NCBI RefSeq assembly: GCF_900111595.1
Contig: NZ_FOHN01000023.1
Location: forward strand, 1 to 46,045
Origin: [Clostridium] polysaccharolyticum
GTDB lineage: Bacteria > Bacillota > Clostridia > Lachnospirales > Lachnospiraceae
Length of the DNA: 46,045 nt
Direction: 5' to 3'
A model generated the notes under the pieces. It was not told where the DNA came from and did not search any database. It was given only the letters and a program-made list of their open reading frames with translations. Below, piece by piece: positions 31,680-42,855 of the stretch. The translations under genes were made by a program, and so were the position numbers. The number at the start of each line of letters is the position of its first letter. Within the stretch, counting starts at the first letter, position 1.

Positions 31680-33224
31680 CTATTCAAACTCAATAGTAGC
31701 TGGTGGTTTTCCTGTACAGTCATACAGTACCCTATTAACCCCTTTCACCTCATTCACAATCCTTGAAGACACTTTTCCCAGCACATCCCAAGGAATCTGT
31801 GCTGCCTCTGCAGTCATAAAATCAACCGTATTGACCGCTCTTAAAGCAATTGCATAGTCATAGGTTCTCTCATCTCCCATAACACCAACAGATTTCATAT
31901 TCGTAAGTGCTGCAAAATACTGGCCAATTCCTTTATCCAGTCCAGCATTGGCAATCTCCTCACGATAAATAGCATCTGCATCCTGCACGATTCTGACTTT
32001 CTCAGCAGTAACATCACCAATGATTCTTATGCCAAGCCCTGGACCTGGGAATGGCTGCCTGTATACTAAGTGTTCTGGAAGTCCTAACTCAAGGCCTGCC
32101 TTACGCACTTCATCTTTAAACAGGTCACGAAGCGGTTCAATAATTTCCTTAAAATCTACATAGTCAGGCAATCCACCTACATTATGATGGGATTTGATTA
32201 CTGCAGATTCACCGCCAAGTCCACTTTCTACAACGTCTGGATAAATGGTACCTTGGACTAAGAAGTCAACTGCTCCGATTTTTTTCGCTTCTTCCTCAAA
32301 TACACGAATAAATTCCTCACCAATGATTTTACGCTTTCTTTCTGGTTCTTCAACACCAGCAAGTTTTTCATAAAACCTTTCCTGCGCATTTACACGAATA
32401 AAGTTTAAGTCATAATTGCCTTCTTCCCCAAATACGGCTTCTACCTCGTCTCCTTCATTTTTTCTAAGCAGACCATGATCTACAAATACACATGTCAGCT
32501 GTTCCCCAACTGCTTTAGAAAGCATAACCGCTGCTACAGAAGAATCAACTCCACCGGATAACGCACATAATACTTTGCCGTTGCCAACTTTTTCACGGAT
32601 TTCCCTGATAGAATTTTCAACAAAAGAATCCATTTTCCAGTTACCACTGCATCCACATACGCCAAGTACAAAATTGGATAGCATTTTTGTTCCTTCTACT
32701 GTATGAAGAACTTCTGGATGGAACTGAATTGCATATAAGTTCTGAGCTGCATTTTCAGCTGCTGCTACTGGACAGTCTGCTGTATATGCTGTAATTGCAA
32801 ATCCTGATGCTACATTTGCAATATAATCTGTGTGACTCATCCAGCAGACAGATGATTTTGATACGTTCTGGAATATTTTTGAAGCTGTATCAAAATGTAC
32901 TTCTGTTTTTCCATATTCACGAACTGGGGCTTTCTCTACCTTACCGCCTAATACATGCATCATAAGCTGTGCACCATAACAAAGACCAAGAACAGGAATT
33001 CCAAGTTCAAATAATTCCCTGGTACAGGATGGCGCGCCTTCTTCATAGCAGCTATTTGGTCCACCTGTTAAAATAATCCCCTTCGGATTCATTTCCTTAA
33101 TCTTCTCAATGTCTGTCTTGTAAGAATAGATTTCACAGTAAACATTACACTCTCTGACTCTTCTTGCAACTAATTGATTGTACTGGCCACCAAAATCCAC
33201 TACAATTACTTTTTCCTCTTTCAC
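31680..33224 (-). CDS. guaA: GMP synthase (glutamine-hydrolysing)
   Basis: A 514-residue enzyme that converts XMP to GMP using glutamine and ATP. The N-terminal class I amidotransferase domain has the nucleophile Cys in [12 protein letters not shown] and the His/Glu pair in [10 protein letters not shown]. The ATP pyrophosphatase domain begins with [12 protein letters not shown] (near 220-231), and the C-terminal dimerisation domain ends [11 protein letters not shown]. Length is standard. The start is GTG at 33224 or TTG at 33227: AGGAGG stands 8 and 5 bases upstream. I take GTG. Housekeeping gene; no purine riboswitch is evident in the 100-bp leader region. Confidence 0.95.
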   Translation of the reverse strand: MKEEKVIVVDFGGQYNQLVARRVRECNVYCEIYSYKTDIEKIKEMNPKGIILTGGPNSCYEEGAPSCTRELFELGIPVLGLCYGAQLMMHVLGGKVEKAPVREYGKTEVHFDTASKIFQNVSKSSVCWMSHTDYIANVASGFAITAYTADCPVAAAENAAQNLYAIQFHPEVLHTVEGTKMLSNFVLGVCGCSGNWKMDSFVENSIREIREKVGNGKVLCALSGGVDSSVAAVMLSKAVGEQLTCVFVDHGLLRKNEGDEVEAVFGEEGNYDLNFIRVNAQERFYEKLAGVEEPERKRKIIGEEFIRVFEEEAKKIGAVDFLVQGTIYPDVVESGLGGESAVIKSHHNVGGLPDYVDFKEIIEPLRDLFKDEVRKAGLELGLPEHLVYRQPFPGPGLGIRIIGDVTAEKVRIVQDADAIYREEIANAGLDKGIGQYFAALTNMKSVGVMGDERTYDYAIALRAVNTVDFMTAEAAQIPWDVLGKVSSRIVNEVKGVNRVLYDCTGKPPATIEFE

Positions 33225-33328
33225 CAAAAAGTCCTCCTATCAATCACTAGTAATTTTAAGTCGTCTTAAAACCATAATACCCTTATTCTACATCATCATA
33301 TAAAATAAGACTAGTACCTAATTTAAAA

Positions 33329-34267
33329 TTATTCTTTCTCTTCTAAGTATTCATTCGCTATGATATTTCTTGTAATCTCCTGTGCTTTTGGACCTGAGAT
33401 CTTTTCACTTGCTGGTTCTGTTAAATGCAGGGCAAAAAAATACGGTCTATCTTTAACTTCAAATTTGCCAACATACCAGCCATTCTTTACCTTTCCTTCT
33501 TTATCCGGCTTACCCGTTCCTGTTTTCCCGTAAATAACCAAACCAATTGTATCTTGTATATTCATAATATTCTTTAACAAATCAATATCTTGCTTATTAA
33601 ACTCTGTTTTTCCACTCCAGATACTGGCTAACACGTCAACCCATTCTAAAGGAGAAATTTTCAACGTAGAATCTAACCAGAATCCATTCAGATCTTCTGG
33701 ATCTCTATCCTCATTCCCATACCATTTGCTAATATCACAGTTTCCAAACTTTAAATTATCAACATATTTCTGCACTTTTTCCTGGCCTACTTTATCTATT
33801 ACCTTACGGAAATACCAGACACAGGAAGCTCTGAAAGCATCTTTTAAACCTAAATTCTGATTCCACGCTTCTGATCCATAATCGGTTCCATCGTAATCCA
33901 TTTTTGTATATATACCTGTCAGTACCTTCTCATGGGCCCCTATTAGAGTTGCAATGATTTTAAATGTAGAACAAGGTGAATCCTGCGTCAGACACATTTC
34001 TTCATTATATATGTAATATTTGCTGGCTTTCATATCATAAAATACAGCACAGCCATTTAATCCCTCGAAATAGGATTCGTAATCTACTTTATTTAAGTTT
34101 TTTGTTGGCAGAACCTCCATTTCTTCCACTTCATTCTCTGCTTCTTTCACATTCCCTTTGGCACTGCTTTTTCCACATCCAGTCATAACAGCCACAAAAA
34201 CGCATGTCAAAATCATTGCAAACAGCCGACGGCTTCTCATTTTCCATTCTAAAATTTCTTTTCTCAT
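33329..34267 (-). CDS. Class D beta-lactamase lipoprotein (OXA family)
   Basis: A 312-residue serine beta-lactamase of class D. The signal peptide ends in the lipobox MTGC with Cys31, so it should be a membrane-anchored lipoprotein. Catalytic motifs are S100-T-F-K103 (Ser and carbamylated Lys), S148-C-V150 and K248-T-G in YGKTGTG; FWLDSTLKIS near 197-206 also matches the family. These spacings agree with the clostridial class D group (similar to C. difficile CDD enzymes). It hydrolyses or binds beta-lactams; a penicillin-sensor role cannot be excluded, though no BlaR-like membrane part is present. The ATG at 34267 has GGAAGGAAG upstream. It lies downstream of the yfbR terminator and upstream of guaA. 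Confidence 0.88.
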   Translation of the reverse strand: MRKEILEWKMRSRRLFAMILTCVFVAVMTGCGKSSAKGNVKEAENEVEEMEVLPTKNLNKVDYESYFEGLNGCAVFYDMKASKYYIYNEEMCLTQDSPCSTFKIIATLIGAHEKVLTGIYTKMDYDGTDYGSEAWNQNLGLKDAFRASCVWYFRKVIDKVGQEKVQKYVDNLKFGNCDISKWYGNEDRDPEDLNGFWLDSTLKISPLEWVDVLASIWSGKTEFNKQDIDLLKNIMNIQDTIGLVIYGKTGTGKPDKEGKVKNGWYVGKFEVKDRPYFFALHLTEPASEKISGPKAQEITRNIIANEYLEEKE

Positions 34268-34312
34268 AACTTCCTTCCTTCCCAACTACCCTCTTACACA
34301 AATCAATCTAAT

Positions 34313-34352
34313 AAATAGAGAGAATTTGCCGACTTGCGCCTCCTCTCTATTT
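34313..34352 (-). terminator. Terminator after the yfbR-like gene
   Basis: Ten-bp arms AAATAGAGAG / CTCTCTATTT with a 20-base loop lie just after the yfbR stop at 34362; the T run is short, so some read-through into the beta-lactamase gene is possible. Confidence 0.65.
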
Positions 34353-34361
34353 TATAAAACT

Positions 34362-34940
34362 TTATAATTCATCCAAGGTCATTTCAAAAGCTGGCATAAA
34401 TTCTTCCATAAAAATAGCAACCTCTTTTAATTCCATAGCCAAAAGGGACTCTTTTATCGTTTCCTTGGCCCGGCGAAATTCCGAATTTCCTGACTTTTCT
34501 TCTTCAATACATTTACAATATGCAGATATCTTATCAGCAGCTTTTACCAGTTTCCATAAAAATGCATCCTCTTCTTCTGGGAAAAAAAGAGCTTCATAGT
34601 AACTTCGCATATCTTCTGGAAGCATCTTTAAAAGCTGGGCAGAGGCGAGATTCTCTACCTCCTGAAATGCCTGATGAAGATCTTCGCTATGATATTTAAT
34701 TGGTGTAGGCATATCTCCTGTGATAATCTCGGCACAATCATGGTACATAGCAAGAAGTGCTGCTTTTTCAACAGACAGCTGGCTGCCCAAACGCACATTA
34801 CTGATTACAGCCAGATTGTGGGCAACCATTGCGACATTCAGGGAATGCTCACAGATATTTTCCCTTTGGGTATTTCGCATTAATGCCCAGCGGTTAATAT
34901 ATTTCATTCTGGACATCATAGCAAAAAACTGATTGCTCAT
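34362..34940 (-). CDS. yfbR: HD-domain 5'-deoxynucleotidase, YfbR type
   Basis: A 192-residue HD-fold hydrolase. The N-terminal FFAMMSRMKYINRWALMRNT and NICEHSLNVAMVAHNLA follow the YfbR signature, with metal ligands H32 or so in CEHS, and His-Asp in MYHDCAEI near residue 67. It removes phosphate from deoxynucleoside 5'-monophosphates. Coupled to the uvrA stop by six bases, with the ribosome site GGAGAGG inside the end of uvrA, so it is the third gene of the uvrBA operon and may recycle excised nucleotides or keep dNMP pools in balance. Confidence 0.88.
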   Translation of the reverse strand: MSNQFFAMMSRMKYINRWALMRNTQRENICEHSLNVAMVAHNLAVISNVRLGSQLSVEKAALLAMYHDCAEIITGDMPTPIKYHSEDLHQAFQEVENLASAQLLKMLPEDMRSYYEALFFPEEEDAFLWKLVKAADKISAYCKCIEEEKSGNSEFRRAKETIKESLLAMELKEVAIFMEEFMPAFEMTLDEL

Positions 34941-34946
34941 AAGCCA

Positions 34947-37796
34947 CTACCTCTCCTTTTCTTTGTCTAACATTTTCTGAATATAATAGCCTGTATAAGA
35001 ATTCTTACATTTCGCAATTTCTTCTGGTGTACCTTTTGCCACAACGGTACCACCACGATCACCGCCTTCAGGTCCAATATCTATAATATAATCTGCTGTT
35101 TTAATTACATCTAAGTTATGCTCAATGACCACCACTGAATTGCCGCCTTCCCGTAAACGGTGCATAATCTCAATCAAACGGTGGACGTCTGCAAAATGAA
35201 GTCCTGTTGTTGGCTCATCCAAAATGTAAATAGTCTTGCCTGTACTTCGTTTGCTTAACTCCGCTGCCAGCTTGATCCGCTGTGCCTCTCCACCTGACAA
35301 AGTATTCGATGGCTGTCCAAGACGAATATAAGATAATCCTACATCATGCAATGTCTGCACCTTTCTCTTAATTGAAGGTACATTTTCAAAGAATTTCAGT
35401 GCTTCTTCTACCGTCATATTCAAAACATCATAAATGCTCTTGCCTTTATATTTTACTTCCAATGTCTCACGATTATAGCGTTTTCCCCCACACACTTCAC
35501 ACGGAACATAAACGTCTGGAAGAAAATTCATTTCAATTTTTAGTATACCATCTCCACTACATGCCTCACAACGTCCACCTTTTACATTAAAGCTGAATCT
35601 TCCTTTGGAATACCCTTTGGTTTTGGCATCAGATGTGGATGCAAATAGCTCCCGGATCATGTCAAACATTCCTGTGTAGGTTGCTGGGTTGGAACGTGGT
35701 GTTCTTCCAATTGGAGACTGATCGATATCAATAACCTTGTCTAACTGCTCCATGCCAAGTATTTCTTTATGCTTTCCTGGAATGCATCTTGCACGGTTCA
35801 AGTTCTTGGCTAAAGATTTGTAAAGCACTTCATTGATTAAAGAACTCTTTCCTGAACCAGATACCCCTGTAATACAGGTAAAAATTCCAAGCGGAATATC
35901 TACGTTGACATTTTTCAGGTTATTTTCAGAAGCACCTTTGATTTTCAGATATCCTACTGGTTCTTTTCTCTTTTTTGGAATCGGAATATGAATTGCACCA
36001 CTTAAGTATTTTCCTGTAATGGAATCTGGATTTGCCATAATTTCATCTACCGTTCCTGCCGCAATAACTTCTCCTCCATGTTCACCAGCTTTTGGCCCGA
36101 TATCCACAATGTAGTCTGCCGCAAACATTGTATCTTCGTCATGTTCTACTACAATCAGCGTATTGCCAAGGTCCCGTAAATGATATAAAGTCTTTAGCAG
36201 CTTATCATTATCCCGCTGGTGTAATCCAATACTTGGCTCATCTAAAATATAAGCAACTCCAACTAATCCAGAACCAATCTGGGTAGCAAGACGGATACGC
36301 TGTGCTTCGCCACCAGACAAAGAACCTGTTGCTCTAGCTAATGTAAGGTAATCCAGTCCTACATCCACTAAAAAACCAACTCTTGCACGAATTTCCCTTA
36401 ATACCATTTCACCGATTTTCGCCTGAGTTTCTGTAAGCTGTAATTCCTGTAAGAATTTCTGTAATTCCGCAATGGAGTATTCTGTTACATCTGAAATATT
36501 TTTATCTCCAACTGTTACTGCCAGAGATTCCTTTTTCAGACGCTTTCCGCCACAGGTTTTACATGGCGTAATTCTCATAAAAGTTTCATATTCTGCTTTG
36601 GATGAATCAGAACCTGTTTCACGATAACGTCGTTCCACATTGCGGATCAGTCCATCCCAGTGTACATCATAGACACCTTCTCCACGCTGTCCTTTATAAT
36701 ATACTTTCACTCGCTTTCCATCTGGAACGCCGTAATAAATAATGTCCTGGATTTCCTTTGGATAATCCTGAAATGGCGTTTCCAGACTGAAATTATATTC
36801 TTTTGCCACTGCTTCTAACGTACAGCGGGAATAACTTGACTTTTCCGTTACAGACTGCCATCCAAGAACTGCAATTGCTCCCGAAGCAATACTTAAAGAT
36901 TTGTCTGGAATTAGCAGCTCCTCATCAAATTCCATTTTAAACCCAATACCAAAACAATCCGGACATGCTCCAAAAGGATTGTTGAAGGAAAAGCTTCTTG
37001 GCTCAATTTCTTCAATGCTGATCCCACAGTCAGGACAAGAAAAACTCATGGAAAAATTAATTGGCTCCCCGCCAATGACATCTACAATCATAAGTCCTTC
37101 CGCTATTTTCAAAACATTTTCAATAGAATCTGTAAGTCTCTGCTGAATCCCATCTTTCACTACAAGACGATCTACTACTACTTCTATGTTATGCTTTTTG
37201 TTTTTATCTAACTCAATGGTTTCCGAAAGCTCATACATATTCCCATCTACACGAATACGCACATAACCGCTTTTCTTCATCTGTTCAAATATTTTCACAT
37301 GCTGGCCTTTACGTCCACGGACCACTGGTGCTAACAGCTGAATCTTGGTTCGATCTGGCAGATTCATAACTTCATCCACAATCTGGTCTACCGTCTGCTT
37401 TTTTATTTCTTTTCCACATTTTGGGCAATGAGGAATCCCTACTCTGGCATATAATAGACGGAAATAATCGTATATTTCTGTTACCGTTCCAACCGTGGAA
37501 CGCGGATTCCGATTGGTAGACTTCTGATCAATGGAAATGGCTGGTGGCAAACCTTCAATACTTTCCACATCTGGTTTCTCCATCTGTCCTAAGAACTGTC
37601 TCGCATAGGAAGATAGGGATTCCATATATCTTCTCTGGCCTTCTGCATATATGGTGTCAAATGCTAAAGAAGATTTTCCCGAACCACTTAATCCTGTAAG
37701 TACAACAAATTCATCCCTTGGTATTTTCAAACTGATATTTTTTAAATTATGTTCCTTTGCTCCTCGAATAGTAATATATTTGCGATTGTCCGCCAT
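34947..37796 (-). CDS. uvrA: Excinuclease ABC subunit A
   Basis: A 949-residue double ABC-type ATPase that finds bulky DNA lesions with UvrB. Both Walker A loops are visible ([14 protein letters not shown] in the first half, [13 protein letters not shown] in the second), each with its LSGGEAQRI signature ([19 protein letters not shown] and [14 protein letters not shown]), and zinc-finger cysteines CPKC, CPDC and CEAC...CEVC. The ATG at 37796 has GAAAGGAAAG upstream; the longer frame is not supported. Second gene of the uvrB-uvrA-yfbR operon, 85 bp after uvrB. Confidence 0.97.
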   Translation of the reverse strand: MADNRKYITIRGAKEHNLKNISLKIPRDEFVVLTGLSGSGKSSLAFDTIYAEGQRRYMESLSSYARQFLGQMEKPDVESIEGLPPAISIDQKSTNRNPRSTVGTVTEIYDYFRLLYARVGIPHCPKCGKEIKKQTVDQIVDEVMNLPDRTKIQLLAPVVRGRKGQHVKIFEQMKKSGYVRIRVDGNMYELSETIELDKNKKHNIEVVVDRLVVKDGIQQRLTDSIENVLKIAEGLMIVDVIGGEPINFSMSFSCPDCGISIEEIEPRSFSFNNPFGACPDCFGIGFKMEFDEELLIPDKSLSIASGAIAVLGWQSVTEKSSYSRCTLEAVAKEYNFSLETPFQDYPKEIQDIIYYGVPDGKRVKVYYKGQRGEGVYDVHWDGLIRNVERRYRETGSDSSKAEYETFMRITPCKTCGGKRLKKESLAVTVGDKNISDVTEYSIAELQKFLQELQLTETQAKIGEMVLREIRARVGFLVDVGLDYLTLARATGSLSGGEAQRIRLATQIGSGLVGVAYILDEPSIGLHQRDNDKLLKTLYHLRDLGNTLIVVEHDEDTMFAADYIVDIGPKAGEHGGEVIAAGTVDEIMANPDSITGKYLSGAIHIPIPKKRKEPVGYLKIKGASENNLKNVNVDIPLGIFTCITGVSGSGKSSLINEVLYKSLAKNLNRARCIPGKHKEILGMEQLDKVIDIDQSPIGRTPRSNPATYTGMFDMIRELFASTSDAKTKGYSKGRFSFNVKGGRCEACSGDGILKIEMNFLPDVYVPCEVCGGKRYNRETLEVKYKGKSIYDVLNMTVEEALKFFENVPSIKRKVQTLHDVGLSYIRLGQPSNTLSGGEAQRIKLAAELSKRSTGKTIYILDEPTTGLHFADVHRLIEIMHRLREGGNSVVVIEHNLDVIKTADYIIDIGPEGGDRGGTVVAKGTPEEIAKCKNSYTGYYIQKMLDKEKER

Positions 37797-37881
37797 GTTT
37801 CTTTCCTTTCTTTTTTGCATACAGCAATACAACATAAACCGATGTCTTAAACTTCCTGTCTATGCTTCTCTTTTTCTATAT

Positions 37882-39861
37882 TTACAAGTCATTTAAATGT
37901 TTCTTTATTTCAACCATCTGATCACGAAGCTCTGCTGCCAGCTCGAAGTTCAATTCTGCTGCTGCAGTATGCATTTTCTTGGTAATCTCCTTGACCATCT
38001 GCTCCAGTTCCTTTTTGGACATAGATTCCGGATCTTTTTCCATATCAATAGACTTCGTATCCACCTTTTTGGAAATGCTGATTAAGTCACGGACAGCCTT
38101 CTTAATTGTGGTTGGAGTAATTCCGTGTTCTTCATTATATTTCTGCTGAATGCCACGACGTCTATTGGTTTCGCTAATAGCCTTGTCCATAGAATCCGTT
38201 ATCTTATCTGCATACATGATAACGTGTCCCTCTGAGTTACGGGCAGCACGCCCAATGGTCTGAATCAGCGAAGTCTCAGAACGCAAAAACCCTTCTTTAT
38301 CCGCATCCAGAATAGCAACCAAAGTAATCTCTGGGATATCCAGACCTTCTCGAAGCAGGTTAATTCCCACTAACACGTCGAATACATCCAGACGCATATC
38401 TCGGATAATCTCCGAACGTTCCAATGTGTCAATATCTGAATGAAGGTATTTCACACGTATTCCAGCTTCACGCATGTAATCGGTCAAATCCTCTGCCATA
38501 CGCTTAGTCAATGTAGTTACTAACACTTTATTTTTATTGGCAATTTCTTTATTTACTTCCGTTACAAGGTCATCAACCTGTCCTTTGACTGGTCGCACGT
38601 CCACAATCGGATCAAGCAGTCCTGTTGGACGTATAATCTGTTCCACCCTCTTTAGCTCATGTTCCGATTCGTATACATTGGGTGTGGCAGAAACGAACAT
38701 CATCTGATCGATTTTTGATTCAAATTCCTCAAAATTAAGCGGCCTGTTATCCAATGCGGAAGGCAGTCTAAAACCAAAGTTTACTAATGTTGATTTTCTT
38801 GCACGATCACCTGCGTACATTCCCCGAACCTGTGGAATGGTAATATGGGACTCGTCTACAATGATTAAGAAATCGTCTGGGAAAAAGTCAATTAGTGTAA
38901 ATGGCGGTACTCCTGCTTCAAGCCCAGCTAAATGTCTGGAATAGTTCTCTACGCCTGAACAGAACCCTGTCTCCCGAAGCATCTCAATATCAAAATTGGT
39001 TCGTTCTGAGATTCTCTGTGCCTCTAACAGCTTATCTTCACTTTTAAAGAATTTCACCTGTTCTTCTAATTCTTCTTCTATATTTTTAATTGCCGTATTC
39101 ATATACTCCGGGGCAACTACATAGTGGGTTGCAGGATAGACATGGACGTGTTCTAATTCATATTTCACATTACCTGTCAGCACATCAACTTCTGTAATAC
39201 GGTCAATCTCATCTCCAAAAAACTCTACTCGTACAGCCGTATCCGTTGCATTGCTCAAGAAAATCTCTACTACGTCACCTCGTACACGGAACGTGCCACG
39301 TCTGAAATCCATATCATTTCTATGGTACTGTATCTCTACTAACTTACGGATAAGTTCCTCACGGTCTTTCTCCATGCCTGGGCGAAGGGAAATGGTCATG
39401 TTCTGATAGTATTCTGGACTACCTAAACCATAAATGCAGGACACACTGGCTATAACGATAACATCTTTTCGTTCCATCAGTGCTGCTGTTGCTGAATGGC
39501 GCAGTTTATCAATCTCCTCATTAATTGAGGAATCCTTTTCTATATAAGTATCTGTCGAAGGAACATATGCCTCTGGCTGATAATAATCATAATAACTTAC
39601 GAAATACTCCACAGCATTTTCAGGGAAGAACTCCTTGAACTCTCCGTAAAGCTGTGCAGCCAGGGTTTTGTTATGTGCAATAATAAGCGTCGGTTTATTC
39701 AATGCCTGAATCACGTTAGCCATAGTAAATGTTTTACCCGATCCAGTTACACCAAGAAGTGTCTGAAACTGATCTCCTTCTTGAAAGCCTTCCACTAACG
39801 CCTTAATTGCTTCGGGCTGATCACCTGTTGGTGCAAATTCACTGTGTAATTTAAACTTCAT
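37882..39861 (-). CDS. uvrB: Excinuclease ABC subunit B
   Basis: A 659-residue helicase-like subunit that opens DNA at a lesion and recruits UvrC. The Walker A loop [14 protein letters not shown] (39-52), the beta-hairpin [21 protein letters not shown] (split, about 91-111), the motor motif VDESH, and the C-terminal UVR helix hairpin (about 620-655, [20 protein letters not shown] in part) are all present. Length is standard. The first gene of the repair operon. A LexA-type box at 39959-39972 lies just upstream of the -35 of its promoter. Confidence 0.97.
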   Translation of the reverse strand: MKFKLHSEFAPTGDQPEAIKALVEGFQEGDQFQTLLGVTGSGKTFTMANVIQALNKPTLIIAHNKTLAAQLYGEFKEFFPENAVEYFVSYYDYYQPEAYVPSTDTYIEKDSSINEEIDKLRHSATAALMERKDVIVIASVSCIYGLGSPEYYQNMTISLRPGMEKDREELIRKLVEIQYHRNDMDFRRGTFRVRGDVVEIFLSNATDTAVRVEFFGDEIDRITEVDVLTGNVKYELEHVHVYPATHYVVAPEYMNTAIKNIEEELEEQVKFFKSEDKLLEAQRISERTNFDIEMLRETGFCSGVENYSRHLAGLEAGVPPFTLIDFFPDDFLIIVDESHITIPQVRGMYAGDRARKSTLVNFGFRLPSALDNRPLNFEEFESKIDQMMFVSATPNVYESEHELKRVEQIIRPTGLLDPIVDVRPVKGQVDDLVTEVNKEIANKNKVLVTTLTKRMAEDLTDYMREAGIRVKYLHSDIDTLERSEIIRDMRLDVFDVLVGINLLREGLDIPEITLVAILDADKEGFLRSETSLIQTIGRAARNSEGHVIMYADKITDSMDKAISETNRRRGIQQKYNEEHGITPTTIKKAVRDLISISKKVDTKSIDMEKDPESMSKKELEQMVKEITKKMHTAAAELNFELAAELRDQMVEIKKHLNDL

Positions 39862-39921
39862 TAAGCAGCTCCACCTCCAAATAATAGTACCTTGTTCTTT
39901 ATCCCCCTAAATCCAACCTTT

Positions 39922-39972
39922 AATATAGCATAGAATAACAGGAATGTCTATATTCTGACGAACATTCGTTCT
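39922..39972 (-). promoter_or_regulatory. uvrBA promoter with LexA-like box
   Basis: TAGACA (39945-39950), 17-base spacer, TATATT (39922-39927). The palindrome AGAAC-GAAT-GTTCG (39959-39972, read on the minus strand) matches the Gram-positive LexA/DinR core CGAAC-N4-GTTCG at 13 of 14 positions and lies 8 bases upstream of the -35. Confidence 0.75.
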
Positions 39973-40072
39973 TTTATTTTATATGCTGTTTTCCCTGCTT
40001 CTTATAATTTTATTATTTCCCTAATAACCTATTGTTATTATCTGCTGATTTACTGATTTTATGACATATATA

Positions 40073-40118
40073 AAAGAGGCTATTAAATAGTTACTGTCTA
40101 CTACCTAATGACCTCTTT
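40073..40118 (-). terminator. Terminator of the envelope operon
   Basis: AAAGAGG / CCTCTTT arms with ATTA/TAAT inner pairing, followed on the minus strand by a TTTTATATA tail. It lies about 70 bases after the S41 protease stop. A perfect TAATAAC/GTTATTA hairpin is near 40022-40040. No gene in the gap. Confidence 0.6.
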
Positions 40119-40188
40119 AATATTAAAGTATTACACCTGCATAAACAATTTATAAAAGTATATCATGCAAAACATGGATTTCTCTTTG

Positions 40189-41430
40189 TTATGATAATTT
40201 TTCTGATAAACACTTAATCGCCGTAAGCAGCTGATTATCCTTCTCCAGATCTGGCCCCTCTGTCAAGTCATCTTCTACAGGATCATAACTTTCATTCATC
40301 TCTACCACAACATCTGGCTCAATTCCAATATCGTGAATATTATTCCCATCAGGGGTGTAGTACTTTGAAGTAGTCAGCTTTATGGCACTCCCATCATACA
40401 GGGAAAAAACAGACTGAACGATTCCCTTTCCAAACGTCTTTGTGCCAACTAAAGTTGCCAGTTTATGATCCTTTAATGCCCCAGCCAATACCTCCGATGC
40501 ACTGGCACTATTTCCATTCACTAAAAGCACCATTGGCAAATCCAGTTTCTTTTTATCCTTGGCATAGTACTTGTCACCTTTCCCATTCTTGTCTTTGGTA
40601 TATACAATCAAGCCCTTTGAAAGAATTCTATCCGTTATGGAGACTACGGCATCTAAAGCCCCCCCTCCATTATCCCTCACATCCAGAATAAGACCTTTCA
40701 TCTTCTGCTTCTGCAAAGAATCCACCGCTTTATTAAACTGCTTCACTGTTGTATTCTTAAATCCAGCAATCATAATATAACCAATGTTATCTTCCAGCAT
40801 GGAATACGTTACGGTTCTGGTTTCTACTTCTTTTCTTCTAACATCCAGTTCAACAAGTTCTTTTCCTGATTTTCGCTTCACACATACCTTAACTTTAGAT
40901 CCTTCTCTTCCTTTAATCATAGAAACAACATCCGCCAGGGTTTTCCCATGTACACTTTCTCCATTAATGGATACCAGTACATCACCTGTACACATCCCCG
41001 CTTCATCTGCTGGACCGTCCTTATATGGCTGAAGTATGGTAAAGAGTCCTGTCTCTTGGTCAAATGCCACCGAACACCCGATTCCTACATACTTCCCTAT
41101 ACTGTCAATATTGTATTCTTTATATTCTTCCTTGTTATAATAGGCTGCATAACGATCCTGCATGCTACTGACCAATCCATTATACAAACCCTCTTCATAA
41201 TCTTTTGCTGTTAAATCATTAAGATAATATTTATCTATATACTTTTCTAATACCCCAAGTTTCCGTAATGCCTGCCGGCGCTGTGCATTGGTAATATTCT
41301 CAGAACCTCTTGATATCTGATATATTTTATCAAACCAGCCCACCTGGTTTCCGTACGTTACAAATCTCCCAATACAAAGTGTAAGTGCTATTCCACATAA
41401 AAACCCCGACAGAAATTTTTTACGTTCCAT
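40189..41430 (-). CDS. S41 C-terminal processing protease (CtpA type)
   Basis: A 413-residue protease with an N-terminal membrane anchor (about 8-26), a helical region, a PDZ domain (about 115-195, TILQPYKDGPADEAGMCTGD) and the S41 catalytic domain. The Ser-Lys dyad fits S310 in GNSASASEV and K335 in GTKTFGKGIVQS, with Gln339, at the 25-residue spacing of CtpB and plant D1 processing protease. It should trim exported proteins outside the membrane, possibly the M23 hydrolase just upstream. It is the last gene of the five-gene operon, 29 bp after that hydrolase. Confidence 0.93.
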   Translation of the reverse strand: MERKKFLSGFLCGIALTLCIGRFVTYGNQVGWFDKIYQISRGSENITNAQRRQALRKLGVLEKYIDKYYLNDLTAKDYEEGLYNGLVSSMQDRYAAYYNKEEYKEYNIDSIGKYVGIGCSVAFDQETGLFTILQPYKDGPADEAGMCTGDVLVSINGESVHGKTLADVVSMIKGREGSKVKVCVKRKSGKELVELDVRRKEVETRTVTYSMLEDNIGYIMIAGFKNTTVKQFNKAVDSLQKQKMKGLILDVRDNGGGALDAVVSITDRILSKGLIVYTKDKNGKGDKYYAKDKKKLDLPMVLLVNGNSASASEVLAGALKDHKLATLVGTKTFGKGIVQSVFSLYDGSAIKLTTSKYYTPDGNNIHDIGIEPDVVVEMNESYDPVEDDLTEGPDLEKDNQLLTAIKCLSEKLS

Positions 41431-41459
41431 TAAAAATCCTCCAGACTAAAGCAAACTTA

Positions 41460-42770
41460 TTATGGTCTTGAAACATAGTTCAATGGATTCACATAAGAAC
41501 CATTCACATTTACCCCAAAGTGCAGATGTGGTCCCGTTGAAACACCAGTATTCCCTGAATATCCAATTACATCCCCTTTACTTACTGTCTGTCCAGCAGA
41601 TACACTAAAGGAAGACATATGCATGTATACCGTATAAACTCCATTTCCATGAGACACCATAATAAAGTTACCTGCTGCCGACTGATAAGCTGCAGTTGTA
41701 ACCGTTCCACTTGCTGCTGCTACCACCGCTGTTCCAGATGGCACTGCAATATCAATTCCCTTATGATAAGAACTAGCTCCTGCAGTTGGTGCATTACGGT
41801 AACCAAAAGAAGATGTAATGGTACCACTTACGTTTAATGGCCAGCGGTATCCTCCACTAGCAGAAACATTGTTACCAGAACTGGCATTCCCATTGTTATT
41901 ATTATGACTGGAATTCGTGTCTGTGTTATGACTGGCCTGACTCTGCTGATTTGCACGTTCCTGCTGTCTTCTTAACTCTTCTTGGCGTCTTAATTCTTCC
42001 TGGCGTTTTCTTTCCGCTTCTTCCTGACGTTTTCTTTCTTCTTCAAGAAGCTGTTCTAACAGATCTTCCTGCTTCTGAATCGCAGATTCATAAGAAGAAA
42101 CCTGTTCCTTAGAAGATGCAATGGCTGCTTTTTTCTTTTTCAGCTGCTCTGTTTTCTTAGCAGAAAGAGTTTCCACCCCCTGCTGCTCCACTTCCAGATC
42201 ACTCTGCATGCTCTCAAGGCTTGCAATCTGCTCTTCCTGTTCCTTCTGCTTCTTGGCAATTAAATCTTTGGAAGCCTCATACTCTGAAAGAAGATGGTTA
42301 TCGTACTTGTTGATTTTATTGATGTATTCAAAACGATTTAATAAATCACTAATGCTGTCTGCACTTAGTAAGATTTCCACATAGTCCTGTGACCCATTTT
42401 CATACATATATTTTATTCGCTTCTTCATGGTATCATACTGATTTTGTGCAGTTTCTTTCGCTTCTTTCAAATCCGCTTTGATTTGCTCTAAATTCTCATT
42501 GGCATTACTGATTTTCCCCTTTAGTGCTGTAATCTCTGTATTCAGTTTTCCCAGCTTCTGATCAAGTTTTTCAATATAAGAAACAATGTTGTCCTGTTCC
42601 TTCTCTAATTCAGCAATGGAATCTTCCACTTCTGCTTTCTTAGACTCTAATTCCTGCTTCTTATTTTCTGCATCCTTTATGGACGTGGCAGAAGCTGTCT
42701 GGCTAAACACAAGTGTCATGACCATAGTAAGAACCATCACTCTTTTACCTAATCTCTTTCCTAAATGCAT
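41460..42770 (-). CDS. Secreted coiled-coil M23 peptidoglycan endopeptidase (EnvC/PcsB-like)
   Basis: A 436-residue secreted protein. The signal peptide ends near SQTASA (about residue 28). Residues 30-270 are coiled coil rich in Lys, Glu, Gln and Leu, interrupted by a Glu/Arg-rich RRQEEL stretch; a Ser/Asn/Gly linker follows. The M23 domain (about 305-436) has the zinc motif HxxxD in SYHKGIDIAVPSG and HxH in TGPHLHFGVNV, the residues needed for catalysis. Its coiled coil and the adjacent FtsEX genes match the system in which FtsEX opens an amidase or endopeptidase at the division site. It may cleave the peptide stem itself, as its catalytic residues are intact. Confidence 0.9.
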   Translation of the reverse strand: MHLGKRLGKRVMVLTMVMTLVFSQTASATSIKDAENKKQELESKKAEVEDSIAELEKEQDNIVSYIEKLDQKLGKLNTEITALKGKISNANENLEQIKADLKEAKETAQNQYDTMKKRIKYMYENGSQDYVEILLSADSISDLLNRFEYINKINKYDNHLLSEYEASKDLIAKKQKEQEEQIASLESMQSDLEVEQQGVETLSAKKTEQLKKKKAAIASSKEQVSSYESAIQKQEDLLEQLLEEERKRQEEAERKRQEELRRQEELRRQQERANQQSQASHNTDTNSSHNNNNGNASSGNNVSASGGYRWPLNVSGTITSSFGYRNAPTAGASSYHKGIDIAVPSGTAVVAAASGTVTTAAYQSAAGNFIMVSHGNGVYTVYMHMSSFSVSAGQTVSKGDVIGYSGNTGVSTGPHLHFGVNVNGSYVNPLNYVSRP

Positions 42771-42855
42771 AACTTATCCTTTCCTCCCTATGCGAAGAAA
42801 AATGCATGCTCATGAACTTGCCACCATTCAGAACACACACTTTTCCAATATCACT

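Noticed and set aside
33225-33328. Purine riboswitch before guaA
   Set aside because: The short leader shows no recognisable purine aptamer stems or loop pair.
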